Shown here: positions 1 to 6,045 of the stretch, one piece after another | How positions within the stretch are numbered: position 1 is the stretch's first letter | Layout: every line of letters begins with the position of its first letter | Assembly: GCA_036803025.1 (NCBI GenBank) | Contig: DAIRVC010000089.1 | Coordinates: 1-10,739, forward strand | Source: DAIRVC01 sp036803025 | GTDB lineage: Bacteria > Chloroflexota > Anaerolineae > Anaerolineales > E44-bin32 | DNA: 10,739 nt | Reading direction: 5' to 3' | Position numbers and translations under genes: made by a program | The notes under the pieces: generated by a model | What the model saw: the letters and a program-made list of their open reading frames with translations, nothing else | Told to the model about the DNA's origin: nothing | Database searches by the model: none

Positions 1-142
1 GCGTCGACTTGCCGGCGCCGTTGTCGCCGACGATGCCCATGATCTCGCCCCGGCGAAGCTCCAGGTCTACTTTCGACAGTGCCTGGACTGCGCCGAAGCT
101 CTTGGAGATGCCCCTCATCTCAACGATGCGCCCTGCATTCAT
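1..142 (-). CDS. Sugar-type ABC transporter ATP-binding protein, N-terminal fragment
   Basis: This is the first 47 codons of an ABC ATPase that continues beyond base 1. The peptide opens MNAGRIVEMRGISKSFGAVQ and reaches a complete Walker A motif, GDNGAGKST, at residues 39-47. The GDNGAGKST variant and the KSFGxVxAL lead-in are typical of the RbsA/XylG/MglA-type ATPases that energise ribose/xylose-class importers. Those are usually about 500 residues with two ATPase halves, or about 260 when single; too little is visible to tell which. The ATG at 142-140 is chosen because a GAGGGG Shine-Dalgarno-like stretch lies about 5 nt upstream and the conserved domain begins immediately. It lies 237 bp downstream of the binding-protein gene on the same strand, the usual binding protein-ATPase-permease order, so permease genes are expected just outside the window. 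The family is clear; the substrate is not. Confidence 0.93.
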   Translation of the reverse strand, partial: MNAGRIVEMRGISKSFGAVQALSKVDLELRRGEIMGIVGDNGAGKST

Positions 143-252
143 CGAAACCCCTCGCCCGACCTGTCCCGGCACGCCGTCGCCCAGCTCGCCTCATCCTAGG
201 CCAACCCGGGTCGCTCCGCAACCTCGTCGCCCTGGAGCGCCGGGTCCGGCCC

Positions 253-320
253 GGCTGGGACCCAGCCCGGACAGGCGGGTGGGCTGGGGGCGCCCGATCG
301 TTGGGGATCCCCAGCCCACC
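253..320 (-). repeat. Alternating inverted repeats / strong hairpin in binding protein-ATPase spacer
   Basis: The spacer between the binding-protein stop (380) and the ATPase start (142) holds a perfect 12-bp inverted repeat, 278-289 against 309-320 (core GTGGGCTGGGG / CCCCAGCCCAC), with a 19-nt loop. Two more copies of the core lie alongside: GGCTGGG at 253-259 and CCCAGCCC at 261-268. The four copies therefore alternate in orientation, and 281-288 could pair with either 261-268 or 310-317. No U-run follows the stem in the direction of transcription, so it is not a classical intrinsic terminator. Its place suggests an RNA stabiliser or partial terminator that keeps binding-protein mRNA more abundant than transporter mRNA, as is common in ABC importer operons. 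The pairing is seen; the function is inferred. The only other element noted in the spacer is an 8-bp AACCGGTT palindrome at 335-342. Confidence 0.6.
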
Positions 321-379
321 TCGCGTTCCTTTCAAACCGGTTCAGGGCCTGCGCTGCGGGCTCCTCCGACGCAGAACGA

Positions 380-1624
380 TCATGCAGGAGGCGGACCCGG
401 CAGGATCAGCTCCGCCGGCGGGGCGGTCGGCACCGTCAGGACCTGGATGCCGTCCGGGACGGGCTGGGCCATCAGCATACCGTCCACGCTCGTCACCAGA
501 TCGAGCGCGTCCCAGATGATCTTGGGGTACTCGCCGCCCTCGATCATGATCGTGGCGTACTGCATCGTTCTGCCGATCAGGTCGCCGCCGAAGCGGACCG
601 TGCCACGGAAGACCCCGTTGCCCAGCGAAGAATCGGCCACGGCCGGTCCTTCGGCTCCCAGCATGCCGACCCCGAAGACGGCCACCTGGCTCAGGTCTTC
701 GATGACGCTCAGGCCGGGACCCTTGGCGAACTCGTCCATGATGGCCTGCGAGGCGCCCATGCCTCCGTCCCCGGCGTAGGCCAGGACCAGCCGCACGTCA
801 GGGTTGGTGGTCAGGACGTTTTGCATCGCCGTCTGGCCGGCCTGGAACATCTCCGCCTGGACGGTCTGGACGACGTTCACCGCCGGGCAGTAGGCCGGGT
901 TCTCGACCCGGTCGGCCTCGGAGAAGCCGGTCAGGTAGTTGCCCTGGGCATCCGAGATCGGGGTACCGCTGGCATTGACATAGGCGCCGCTGGCGTCTTT
1001 CAGGTAAGGCTCGCTGATCATGTGCAGGCCGGCGGTGCGCTCGACGGCCGGGGGATTGAGGGTCGACTCGAAGATCACCGTCTCGATCGACCCGGGCGCG
1101 GCGTCAGGGTAGGTGGCATCCACCCACTGCCTGGCCATCAAGGCTGCGTAGGCGCCCGAGAAGAACTGGTTCATCATCATGACGGCGTCATAGGCCTCCG
1201 GGTCGCCCGGATCCCCGCCGGCGGTCAGGATGGTGACGCCGGCCTCACGCGCCGCGACCATGGACGGGACCAGGCTGCTGGCCTCCACCGCCATGACGAA
1301 CATGAACTCGGCGCCCATGGCGGCGTAGTTCTCCACCTGCGTCGCCTGGGTGATGGCGTTGCCCTCGGCGCTGGCGACCTGGACGTCATACTCCGCGCCG
1401 AATGTCTCGGTGAATGCCCTCTGGAACTCCAGCATCAGGGGATTGTCGAGGGCCGGCAGGACGACGGCGATCACCGGCCTTTCGGCCGGCGCTTCCGGCT
1501 CGGTCGTCTCCGGGGACTCCACCGGTGGGGCTTCTTCCGCCGGCTCAGTCTCCGCCGGTGCGGCACCACAGGCCGGGACGAGAACCATCAGCAAGACAAG
1601 CAACAGGATGGCAGACTTCTTCAT
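380..1624 (-). CDS. Periplasmic-type sugar/small-molecule ABC substrate-binding lipoprotein
   Basis: The 414-residue product has a lipoprotein signal: MKK, a hydrophobic core at residues 5-16, and lipobox VPAC with Cys19 as the lipidated residue. A flexible Pro/Glu/Ala linker follows at about 20-49. The mature part starts at about 50 (PVIAVVLPALDNP) and looks like the Peripla_BP_4 (RbsB-like) fold, with VENYAAMGAE, the lobe crossover near AREAGVTILTAGGDP, and a second-lobe segment NVLTTNPDVRLVLAYAGDGGMGA. Compared with plain RbsB-type proteins, about 40 extra residues seem to sit at 205-248 between the ERTAGLHM and VNVVQTVQ segments. The start is firm: GAGGAGGAGG at 1628-1637 is a very strong Shine-Dalgarno-like site. 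The gene has its own promoter, is preceded by an IclR gene and is followed by its ATPase. The ligand cannot be read from the sequence; a sugar is the family default, but the catabolic neighbours deal with acids and CoA esters. Confidence 0.9.
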   Translation of the reverse strand: MKKSAILLLVLLMVLVPACGAAPAETEPAEEAPPVESPETTEPEAPAERPVIAVVLPALDNPLMLEFQRAFTETFGAEYDVQVASAEGNAITQATQVENYAAMGAEFMFVMAVEASSLVPSMVAAREAGVTILTAGGDPGDPEAYDAVMMMNQFFSGAYAALMARQWVDATYPDAAPGSIETVIFESTLNPPAVERTAGLHMISEPYLKDASGAYVNASGTPISDAQGNYLTGFSEADRVENPAYCPAVNVVQTVQAEMFQAGQTAMQNVLTTNPDVRLVLAYAGDGGMGASQAIMDEFAKGPGLSVIEDLSQVAVFGVGMLGAEGPAVADSSLGNGVFRGTVRFGGDLIGRTMQYATIMIEGGEYPKIIWDALDLVTSVDGMLMAQPVPDGIQVLTVPTAPPAELILPGPPPA

Positions 1625-1687
1625 GGGCCTCCTCCTCGAAGGGCCAGCGCGGCGCCGGCGTGGATTGCCCCAGCGCTCACAATGGGA

Positions 1688-1740
1688 TCATCTGCGAGTG
1701 TAGGCGCGTTTCATCTGGTGTCAAGCATGTTCATCTAGTG
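1688..1740 (-). promoter_or_regulatory. Direct repeats over the transporter promoter, candidate regulator-binding site
   Basis: The plus strand carries TTCATCTGGTG at 1710-1720 and TTCATCTAGTG at 1730-1740. They match at 10 of 11 bases and start exactly 20 bp apart, about two helical turns. A shorter copy, TCATCT, begins at 1688. One full copy lies in the promoter spacer and touches the -35; the other lies just upstream of the -35. This arrangement suits an activator or repressor binding one DNA face. The adjacent IclR regulator is the obvious candidate (inference). The motif was not found around the nitroreductase promoter. Confidence 0.5.
1697..1724 (-). promoter_or_regulatory. Sigma-70-type promoter of the binding-protein gene
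   Basis: Read on the minus strand there is a perfect -35 TTGACA (1724-1719), a 16-bp spacer and a -10-like TACACT (1702-1697). Initiation is expected near 1690, giving a leader of about 65 nt before the ATG at 1624. The match and the position between the IclR stop and the binding-protein start support a dedicated transporter promoter. Confidence 0.75.
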
Positions 1741-1892
1741 AGACGGCTGTATGGATAGGAGCAGCCAGGGGTGAGAATCACCGGTGAGGCAACCGTGGCG
1801 ACCGGCTGATGGAAGCGAAGGGATTGGGTGGCCCGGGCGAGTGCAGCTCTCGGGCGTGCCGCGGACGAGGTCCTTCGGACGGTCTCCGGGGT

Positions 1893-2663
1893 CTACTGCC
1901 AGCCGAGACGGTGCGAGATGGCGTCGGCCGCCTGCCGGGCTTCCGTCGCCAGCGCGGGGACCCGCTCCAGGGGCAGGCGGCTCGTGGGGCAGGTCACACT
2001 CAACGCGGCGACCACGACGCCCTCCTGGTCGCGCACCGGGGCCGAAACGGCCCGTACGCCCGGCTCGAGTTCCTCATTGTCGAACGCGAAGCCCTTGGTG
2101 CGGATGACCTCCAGCTGCCGGCGCAGCTCGGCGGGCCGGGTGATCGTTTGCTGGGTATGGGCCGCCAGGGGGCCGCCCAGGACCGCCTCGGCCTCCGCTT
2201 CGGGCAGGTGCGCAAGCAGAACCTTGCCGCTGGCCGTGGCATGCACCGGGAGACTGCGCCCGACGGCTGCGGCGATCGTCAGTGCCCGGCTGCCCTGCAC
2301 CACCTCGAGGAAGTAGACCTCGCCCCGGTTGTAGACGCTCAGGTCACAGGTCTCGTTGAGCCGGGCGGCGAGATCGGTCATGATCGGCATGGCCTCTCGC
2401 CTGACATCCGTCCGCCGCAGAGCGACAAAGCCCAGGCTGGCCAGCGCCATCCCCAGCCGGTAGCGTTGCCCGGCCCCGGCGCGCTCCAGGTAGCCATACG
2501 CGACCAGCGTGCTGACGATGCGGTACGTGGTCGCCTTGTGCAGGCCGACGGCCTTGGCGATATCCGAGACGCCCCGCTCCGGGTGCGTGTGGTCGAAGCA
2601 TCCCAGGATTTGCAGGGCGCGCTCCACGGCGCGGACGTTGGTGCTTCCGGTTTCCTGTGTCAC
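1893..2663 (-). CDS. IclR-family transcriptional regulator
   Basis: This 256-residue protein has the standard IclR length and layout. An N-terminal winged helix-turn-helix spans about 8-70, with the recognition region GVSDIAKAVGLHKATTYRIV at 31-50 followed by a wing (YGYLERAGAGQRYRLG). A C-terminal effector-binding domain spans about 80-250 and shows the family signatures LPVHATASGKVLLAHLP and a late GVRAVSAPVRDQEG / AALSVTCPTSRLP. The start is a GTG at 2663-2661 with a modest GGTGAG upstream. It follows the ferredoxin stop by 17 bp and probably shares its mRNA. IclR proteins commonly control transport and breakdown of aromatic acids, glyoxylate-type acids or sugars, often next to their own gene. 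Here the nearest regulated unit would be the binding-protein gene, whose promoter 200-250 bp beyond the IclR stop carries direct repeats. The effector is unknown. Confidence 0.95.
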   Translation of the reverse strand: MTQETGSTNVRAVERALQILGCFDHTHPERGVSDIAKAVGLHKATTYRIVSTLVAYGYLERAGAGQRYRLGMALASLGFVALRRTDVRREAMPIMTDLAARLNETCDLSVYNRGEVYFLEVVQGSRALTIAAAVGRSLPVHATASGKVLLAHLPEAEAEAVLGGPLAAHTQQTITRPAELRRQLEVIRTKGFAFDNEELEPGVRAVSAPVRDQEGVVVAALSVTCPTSRLPLERVPALATEARQAADAISHRLGWQ

Positions 2664-2680
2664 AGAGGGATCTCACCCAT

Positions 2681-2923
2681 TCAGGGCTGGCCCGGCGCCG
2701 TCTCGGGCGGGAGGCCGTCTTTCGAGGCGACCGCCGCCAGGGCCTCGGCTTCCGTCTGGTAGATTATCGCGTCGAACGGGCAGTTGCGCATGCACGTGCC
2801 GCACTCGACGCACACAGCCACATCGATGTGCGACTGAGTCTCACCCTCGCTGATGGCGTCGCTCTCGCAGCCGGCCACGCAGGCGCCACACTGGCCACAG
2901 GCATCCGTCACAATGTAGGGCAT
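2681..2923 (-). CDS. Small 2[4Fe-4S] ferredoxin
   Basis: The 80-residue protein has two cluster motifs. The first is Cys9-x2-Cys12-x2-Cys15-x3-Cys19; the second is Cys38-x2-Cys41-x2-Cys44-x3-Cys48-Pro. Two [4Fe-4S] clusters are expected, making it a low-potential cytoplasmic electron carrier. The first motif is followed by Glu20 rather than the usual Pro, so that cluster may differ in potential. A tail of about 25 residues (from about 55) follows the second cluster and has no recognisable motif. The ATG at 2923-2921 has GGAGAGG about 10 nt upstream. The gene lies 39 bp after CoA-transferase subunit B and 17 bp before IclR, all on one strand, so co-transcription is likely. Plausible partners are the nitroreductase of the same run or the divergent RACo, whose [2Fe-2S] domain needs an electron source; neither pairing can be shown from sequence. 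Confidence 0.93.
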   Translation of the reverse strand: MPYIVTDACGQCGACVAGCESDAISEGETQSHIDVAVCVECGTCMRNCPFDAIIYQTEAEALAAVASKDGLPPETAPGQP

Positions 2924-2962
2924 GTCCCTGACACCTCTCCGGCGGGATCCACCTCAAGAAGA

Positions 2963-3727
2963 CTACCCCATGTACATGCGCTTCGGATCGATGGTCTCGC
3001 GGATCAGCTGCAGCTGACTCGCCTCGGGCGGCTCGGTGGCGGGCACTGTGGGCGGGACGAGCGGGGCGAAACCCATATTCCCCAGGACGTCCTCCAGCGT
3101 GATCCCCGGATGGATCGAGATCAGCTTCATCTGCTTGCTCTCCGGTTCGAACCCGAAGATCGCCTTATCGGTGATCACCCGGCTGGGCCCGCCGCGCAGG
3201 CCGGCCTGCGCCCGGCTGTCGCCGCCGCTGATGTAGCCGGGGCTGGTCACGAACGAGATCGCCTTGCGCAGCTTGCGCGCTTCGTGGCGCATGATGATGA
3301 TGGTGCGGCGGGCGCAGGAGGCGATGTCGTTCGCTCCGCCGCTGCCGACCATGTGGCGGAACTCGCCGCGCGGATCTCCCACCAGGGTGGTGTTCAGATT
3401 GCCGTAGGGGTCGGTCTCCAACCCGCCCAGGAAGCCGACATCCACCAGGCCGCGGTGCAGCACCGTCCCCAGGATATCCACGAAACTGCTCAAGACCTTG
3501 GCCCGATACCAGACGCGCGGATCGGCCAGCCCGACGCCCTGGTGGATCGGCTGCGGATCGATCACGCCCAGCTCGAACAGGATCGTCATGTTGGGCGCGT
3601 GAGTCTGCTTGGCCAGGAACGAGGCCACGACCGGCAGGCCCAGCCCGACCGCCACAACCTCGCCGTCCTGCAGCTCGCGAGCGCCGGCGACAGCCATCAG
3701 TTCCGAGGGGGTGTAGTCGAGTCCCAT
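2963..3727 (-). CDS. Family I CoA-transferase, subunit B (glutaconate CoA-transferase-like)
   Basis: The 254-residue product is a complete beta subunit of the two-subunit acyl-CoA:acid CoA-transferases (GctB / 3-oxoacid CoA-transferase B class). Signatures include GEVVAVGLGLPVVASFLAKQ near the start, FELGVIDP with Glu52, FLGGLETDPYGNLNTT, and VGSGGANDIAS. In this family a glutamate of the B subunit carries the CoA thioester; in Acidaminococcus GctB it is Glu54, and Glu52 here is the matching residue. Presence of this Glu argues for a transferase rather than an IpdB-like hydrolase, which is reported to lack it. The start at 3727 has GGAG 8 nt upstream. It begins 13 bp after the subunit A stop. 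The C-terminal stretch (about residues 225-254) is ordinary for the family. The acid substrate cannot be assigned. Confidence 0.92.
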   Translation of the reverse strand: MGLDYTPSELMAVAGARELQDGEVVAVGLGLPVVASFLAKQTHAPNMTILFELGVIDPQPIHQGVGLADPRVWYRAKVLSSFVDILGTVLHRGLVDVGFLGGLETDPYGNLNTTLVGDPRGEFRHMVGSGGANDIASCARRTIIIMRHEARKLRKAISFVTSPGYISGGDSRAQAGLRGGPSRVITDKAIFGFEPESKQMKLISIHPGITLEDVLGNMGFAPLVPPTVPATEPPEASQLQLIRETIDPKRMYMG

Positions 3728-3740
3728 GATCGCACTCCGC

Positions 3741-4497
3741 TCAGTAGCCCAGGACGGGATCGGCCCGCAGGNNNNNNNNNNNNNNNNNNNNNNNNNNNNN
3801 NNNNNNNNNNNNNNNNNNNNNNNNNNNNNNNNNNNNNNNNNNNNNNNNNNNNNNNNNNNNNNNNNNNNNNNCGCAGGAACTCGTCGCTCACGATCTGCTC
3901 GGCGATCACGATGGTGCGCTTGCTGGCGCGCGTCTGCTCGGTGTTGTCCCAACGCGGCCCCAGGATCTGGGCGTTCCCGTCCTCGTCGGCGATCTGGACC
4001 TGCACGACGGCGACGTCCGGCGTGAGCGGCCTGAGCGCCAGCCACTCGTCGCCGGAAAACGGATCGCTCAGCATGGCCACGTCGGCGCTCGACCGTTCTT
4101 CGATCTGGCGCATCAGGTCCGAGCCCCGCAGCGAGCGGATCGGGATGAAGGGCAGCCCGAGCGCGCCGGCCAGGTAGCGGAAGGCGATGGACAGGCTGCT
4201 ATACTCTTCGACCCGCAGGCTCCCGTCCTCAATCCGCCGATTGACGCAGGCCAGGCGCCCAAAACGGTCGAGCGAGCCTCCGCCGTAGATCAGGCGGTCG
4301 GCCGCCCCGGCGCCCACCAGCAGATCGGCGTCCATGGCCCCGACGCACTGCGAGATCGTCAACCCATGGATGCCCTGCCGGATGAGCTCGCGCGCGAACG
4401 CCATGGTGCAGCGCGTGATGGCGAACCCCGAGAGCGCCAGATGGGCGCCCGAGGGGATGGAAGCGACGGCCTCGGCCAATGTGCTCAGCTTGGACAT
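3741..4497 (-). CDS. Family I CoA-transferase, subunit A (interrupted by assembly gap)
   Basis: About 208 N-terminal residues are readable from the ATG at 4497, and nine C-terminal residues (LRADPVLGY, then TGA at 3743-3741) reappear after the N-run. Visible family features are SGFAITRCTMAFARELIRQG (23-42), GAMDADLLVGAGAADRLIYGGG (53-74), VEEYSSLSIAFRYLAGALGLPF (96-117) and VVQVQIADEDGNAQILGPRW. These are typical of the alpha subunit of GctAB-like transferases, which are roughly 260-320 residues. Upstream and downstream parts are out of frame across the 100 Ns. Because 100 is a placeholder gap length, this should not be read as a frameshift. The gene starts 6 bp after the 154-residue protein and ends 13 bp before subunit B. 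Together the two subunits would move CoA between an acyl-CoA donor and a carboxylic acid in the cytoplasm. Confidence 0.9.
3772..3871. other. Assembly gap of exactly 100 N
   Basis: The run is exactly 100 unknown bases, the conventional placeholder for a scaffold gap of unknown size. It falls inside CoA-transferase subunit A and breaks its frame. Any apparent reading frame crossing it is unreliable. Confidence 0.98.
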
Positions 4498-4503
4498 GGG
4501 GCC

Positions 4504-4968
4504 TCACTCCAAGGTCGGACGTGCCTCGAACACCACCATCAGTAGCTGGCAGGCGCCGCCCTCGACCTTGATCTCCGCCAGCTCGACGGGCTGATCCAGC
4601 TTGTCCTCGATCGCCAGGGCGATCAGATTGGCCGGGATGCAGGTGAACGGCTCGACGCCTTTGGCGATCAGCTGGTCCTCGACCGGACGGTGGACACAGC
4701 CCTGGATTCGGACCCGCAGCAGGCGGTCTTCGCGGGTATAGGCGACCTCGCCCACCACGCCGTCCTGCTGCAACGCCTCCCGCACCGCGGCCAGGATGCC
4801 GTCCGTGTCGTCGGCCTGGATTCGCGGAAGACAACGCTCACGGAAATAGTCCCGCCCAACGGAGGTGGTGCGGAAGCGGGCGCCCTTGCCGCGCTCATCC
4901 CAGAAGGCCTTCTCCAGGTCGTGGATCAGGCCGTTGGCATAGCTCAGGGGTATCTGCCTGTCATTCAT
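4504..4968 (-). CDS. Uncharacterised 154-residue protein, C-terminal half weakly V4R-like
   Basis: I do not recognise this protein with certainty. It is soluble, without a signal peptide or membrane segment. Residues 1-50 are charged (VGRDYFRERCLPRI), 55-90 look like a helix followed by beta strands (VVGEVAYTREDRLLRVRIQGC), and 91-148 read GCVHRP...EPFTCIPANLIALAIEDKL...VELAEIKVEGGACQLLMVVF. The order of Cys91, Cys110 before a helix, an Ala/Leu-rich helix, then strands with Cys140 resembles the V4R (4-vinyl reductase / hydrocarbon-binding) domain. That domain binds small molecules or metals in regulators such as XylR/DmpR-type proteins and in BchJ. The resemblance is by eye only. Its ATG overlaps the nitroreductase TGA (ATGA) and its stop lies 6 bp before CoA-transferase A, so it is translationally embedded in that module. 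A substrate- or cofactor-handling accessory role is inference. Confidence 0.8.
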   Translation of the reverse strand: MNDRQIPLSYANGLIHDLEKAFWDERGKGARFRTTSVGRDYFRERCLPRIQADDTDGILAAVREALQQDGVVGEVAYTREDRLLRVRIQGCVHRPVEDQLIAKGVEPFTCIPANLIALAIEDKLDQPVELAEIKVEGGACQLLMVVFEARPTLE

Positions 4969-5639
4969 GCTTCATCCCCATAGTAGGCGGTCCCCCACTT
5001 CTCCCGGAAGACCAGTTCCTTGAGGTCCAGGCGAGGCCGGGGGCGATGGGGTCGCGTGGGGTGGCCGACGGAGATAATGCTGACGGCCTTGAACCCTTCC
5101 GGGATCCCGAACAGTGCCTTGACGCGCTCTTCGTCACGGATGTCGATACAGGGTGCGATGACCCAGCAGGCGCCCAGTCCGAGCGCCGTGACCATCAACA
5201 GCATGTTCTCGATGGCGGCCGACGTGTCATAGGGCATGTCCCAGACATCCTTCTTGCCGCAGACGACGATATTCAGTGGCGCGCTGGCAAGGAAGGCCGA
5301 CACCTGGCCGGAGGTGAGCTTCTCGAAGGCCGCCTTCTTCTTGGCCTCGTCCTCCAGGCTGGCAAAACGCTCCTGCATCTTCTTGGTGACAAATTCCGAG
5401 GTGAAGCGCCGGCCGCTCCCGCCTCCGGCCAGAGCGCCGAGGCTGCGGCGCATGGCCGGATCGCGGACGATGACGAACCGCCAGGGCTGCGCATTCTCCC
5501 CGGACGGCGCCTGGCGCGCCGCTTCCAGGATCAGGTCCAGGTCGGCGTCCGAAACCGGTTCGTCCGTGTACTCGCGAATGCTGCGGCGATCCCGGATGAC
5601 CTTCAGGGTCGCCTCAGCCAGGGCGTTCCCGTCCGCCAT
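4965..5639 (-). CDS. Nitroreductase-family FMN-dependent oxidoreductase
   Basis: The 224-residue protein has the nitroreductase fold signatures: RDRRSIREYTDEPV (16-29) and APSGENAQPWRFVIV (44-58) for FMN phosphate and ring binding, TSAAIENMLLMVTALGLGACWV in the second half, and a C-terminal VGHPTRPHRPRPRLDLKELV region. Such enzymes are cytoplasmic homodimers using NAD(P)H or ferredoxin to reduce nitro groups, quinones, enoates or other acceptors; the true substrate is seldom clear from sequence. The ATG at 5639 is preferred because AGGAGG-type sequence (5647-5653 complement) lies 7 nt upstream and conserved sequence begins soon after; the frame stays open 45 codons further but that stretch is low-complexity Gly/Pro/Arg. 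It is the first gene after a strong promoter and overlaps the next gene by 4 bp. Its place ahead of a CoA-transferase suggests reduction of an acid or CoA-ester substrate, unproven. Confidence 0.92.
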   Translation of the reverse strand: MADGNALAEATLKVIRDRRSIREYTDEPVSDADLDLILEAARQAPSGENAQPWRFVIVRDPAMRRSLGALAGGGSGRRFTSEFVTKKMQERFASLEDEAKKKAAFEKLTSGQVSAFLASAPLNIVVCGKKDVWDMPYDTSAAIENMLLMVTALGLGACWVIAPCIDIRDEERVKALFGIPEGFKAVSIISVGHPTRPHRPRPRLDLKELVFREKWGTAYYGDEA

Positions 5640-5646
5640 GCTCCTG

Positions 5647-5653
5647 CCTCCTC
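5647..5653 (-). promoter_or_regulatory. Shine-Dalgarno site that fixes the nitroreductase start
   Basis: The minus strand reads GAGGAGG here, with 7 nt between its GGAGG core and the ATG at 5639. It favours this start over an in-frame GTG at 5774, which has no such site. Confidence 0.75.
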
Positions 5654-5810
5654 GATTCCGCGTCTGAGATCCCGGAATGCCTGCCGGGCGATCGTTCCCT
5701 CCGCCCGCGCCCCCACCCGGCCAACCTCCCGGCCCTGCACGCTGGCCGCGAACTGGCCCCGAGTGGGGTATCACCTGCTAAAACTGGATATCGTGCAATG
5801 ATACGCAGTG

Positions 5811-5839
5811 AGCATAGACTGCTTCGGCGGTCCTGTCAA
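5811..5839 (-). promoter_or_regulatory. Near-consensus sigma-70-type promoter of the nitroreductase/CoA-transferase run
   Basis: On the minus strand a perfect -35 TTGACA (5839-5834) is followed by a 17-bp spacer and -10 TATGCT (5816-5811). Initiation is expected near 5804, leaving a leader of about 165 nt. The leader begins with GTATCA (5804-5799) that can pair with TGATAC (5773-5768), and contains a GATATC palindrome (5792-5787). These could be an operator or a weak stem. No known riboswitch or leader peptide was recognised. Confidence 0.78.
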
Positions 5840-6039
5840 TAGCCGGCCTCCCAAAACCCGCTCGCATTGGGCGCGAATCCTCCGCGAGACCCCGGGAGCC
5901 CCCAGCGCCGGACCTGCCGCCGGCCGCACGTTGCCCCAGCCGGCTCCCCGGCTCGGAACCCTCCGGCGGCATGCCGCGCGTCCGCCCGGATCGCCCACCC
6001 CGGGCCGCCGCAGCGGCGCGGATCCGCACGCGCCTGGGC

Positions 6040-6045
6040 TATACT
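6040..6045 (+). promoter_or_regulatory. Candidate -10 element of the RACo gene
   Basis: TATACT stands out in very GC-rich sequence 16 bp before the ATG at 6062. A recognisable -35 is absent; the palindrome GCGGATCCGC at 6018-6027 occupies that zone and could be an activator or repressor site. Initiation about 7 nt downstream would leave a leader of only about 10 nt, too short for a normal ribosome-binding site. Confidence 0.4.

Noticed and set aside
1665..1684. lac-operator-like half site (ATTGTGAGCGCT on the minus strand) just downstream of the transporter start site
   Set aside because: Only one half matches; the other half differs and is offset, and no LacI-family regulator is seen. Most likely chance.
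1809..4177. Long plus-strand open frames opposite the IclR, ferredoxin and CoA-transferase genes (one spanning the N gap)
   Set aside because: The opposite strand encodes clear families with good start sites; the plus-strand products are low-complexity and one depends on translating Ns.
5640..5774. A 45-residue N-terminal extension of the nitroreductase from a GTG at 5774
   Set aside because: The extension is Gly/Pro/Arg-rich and non-conserved, whereas the ATG at 5639 has a strong Shine-Dalgarno site.
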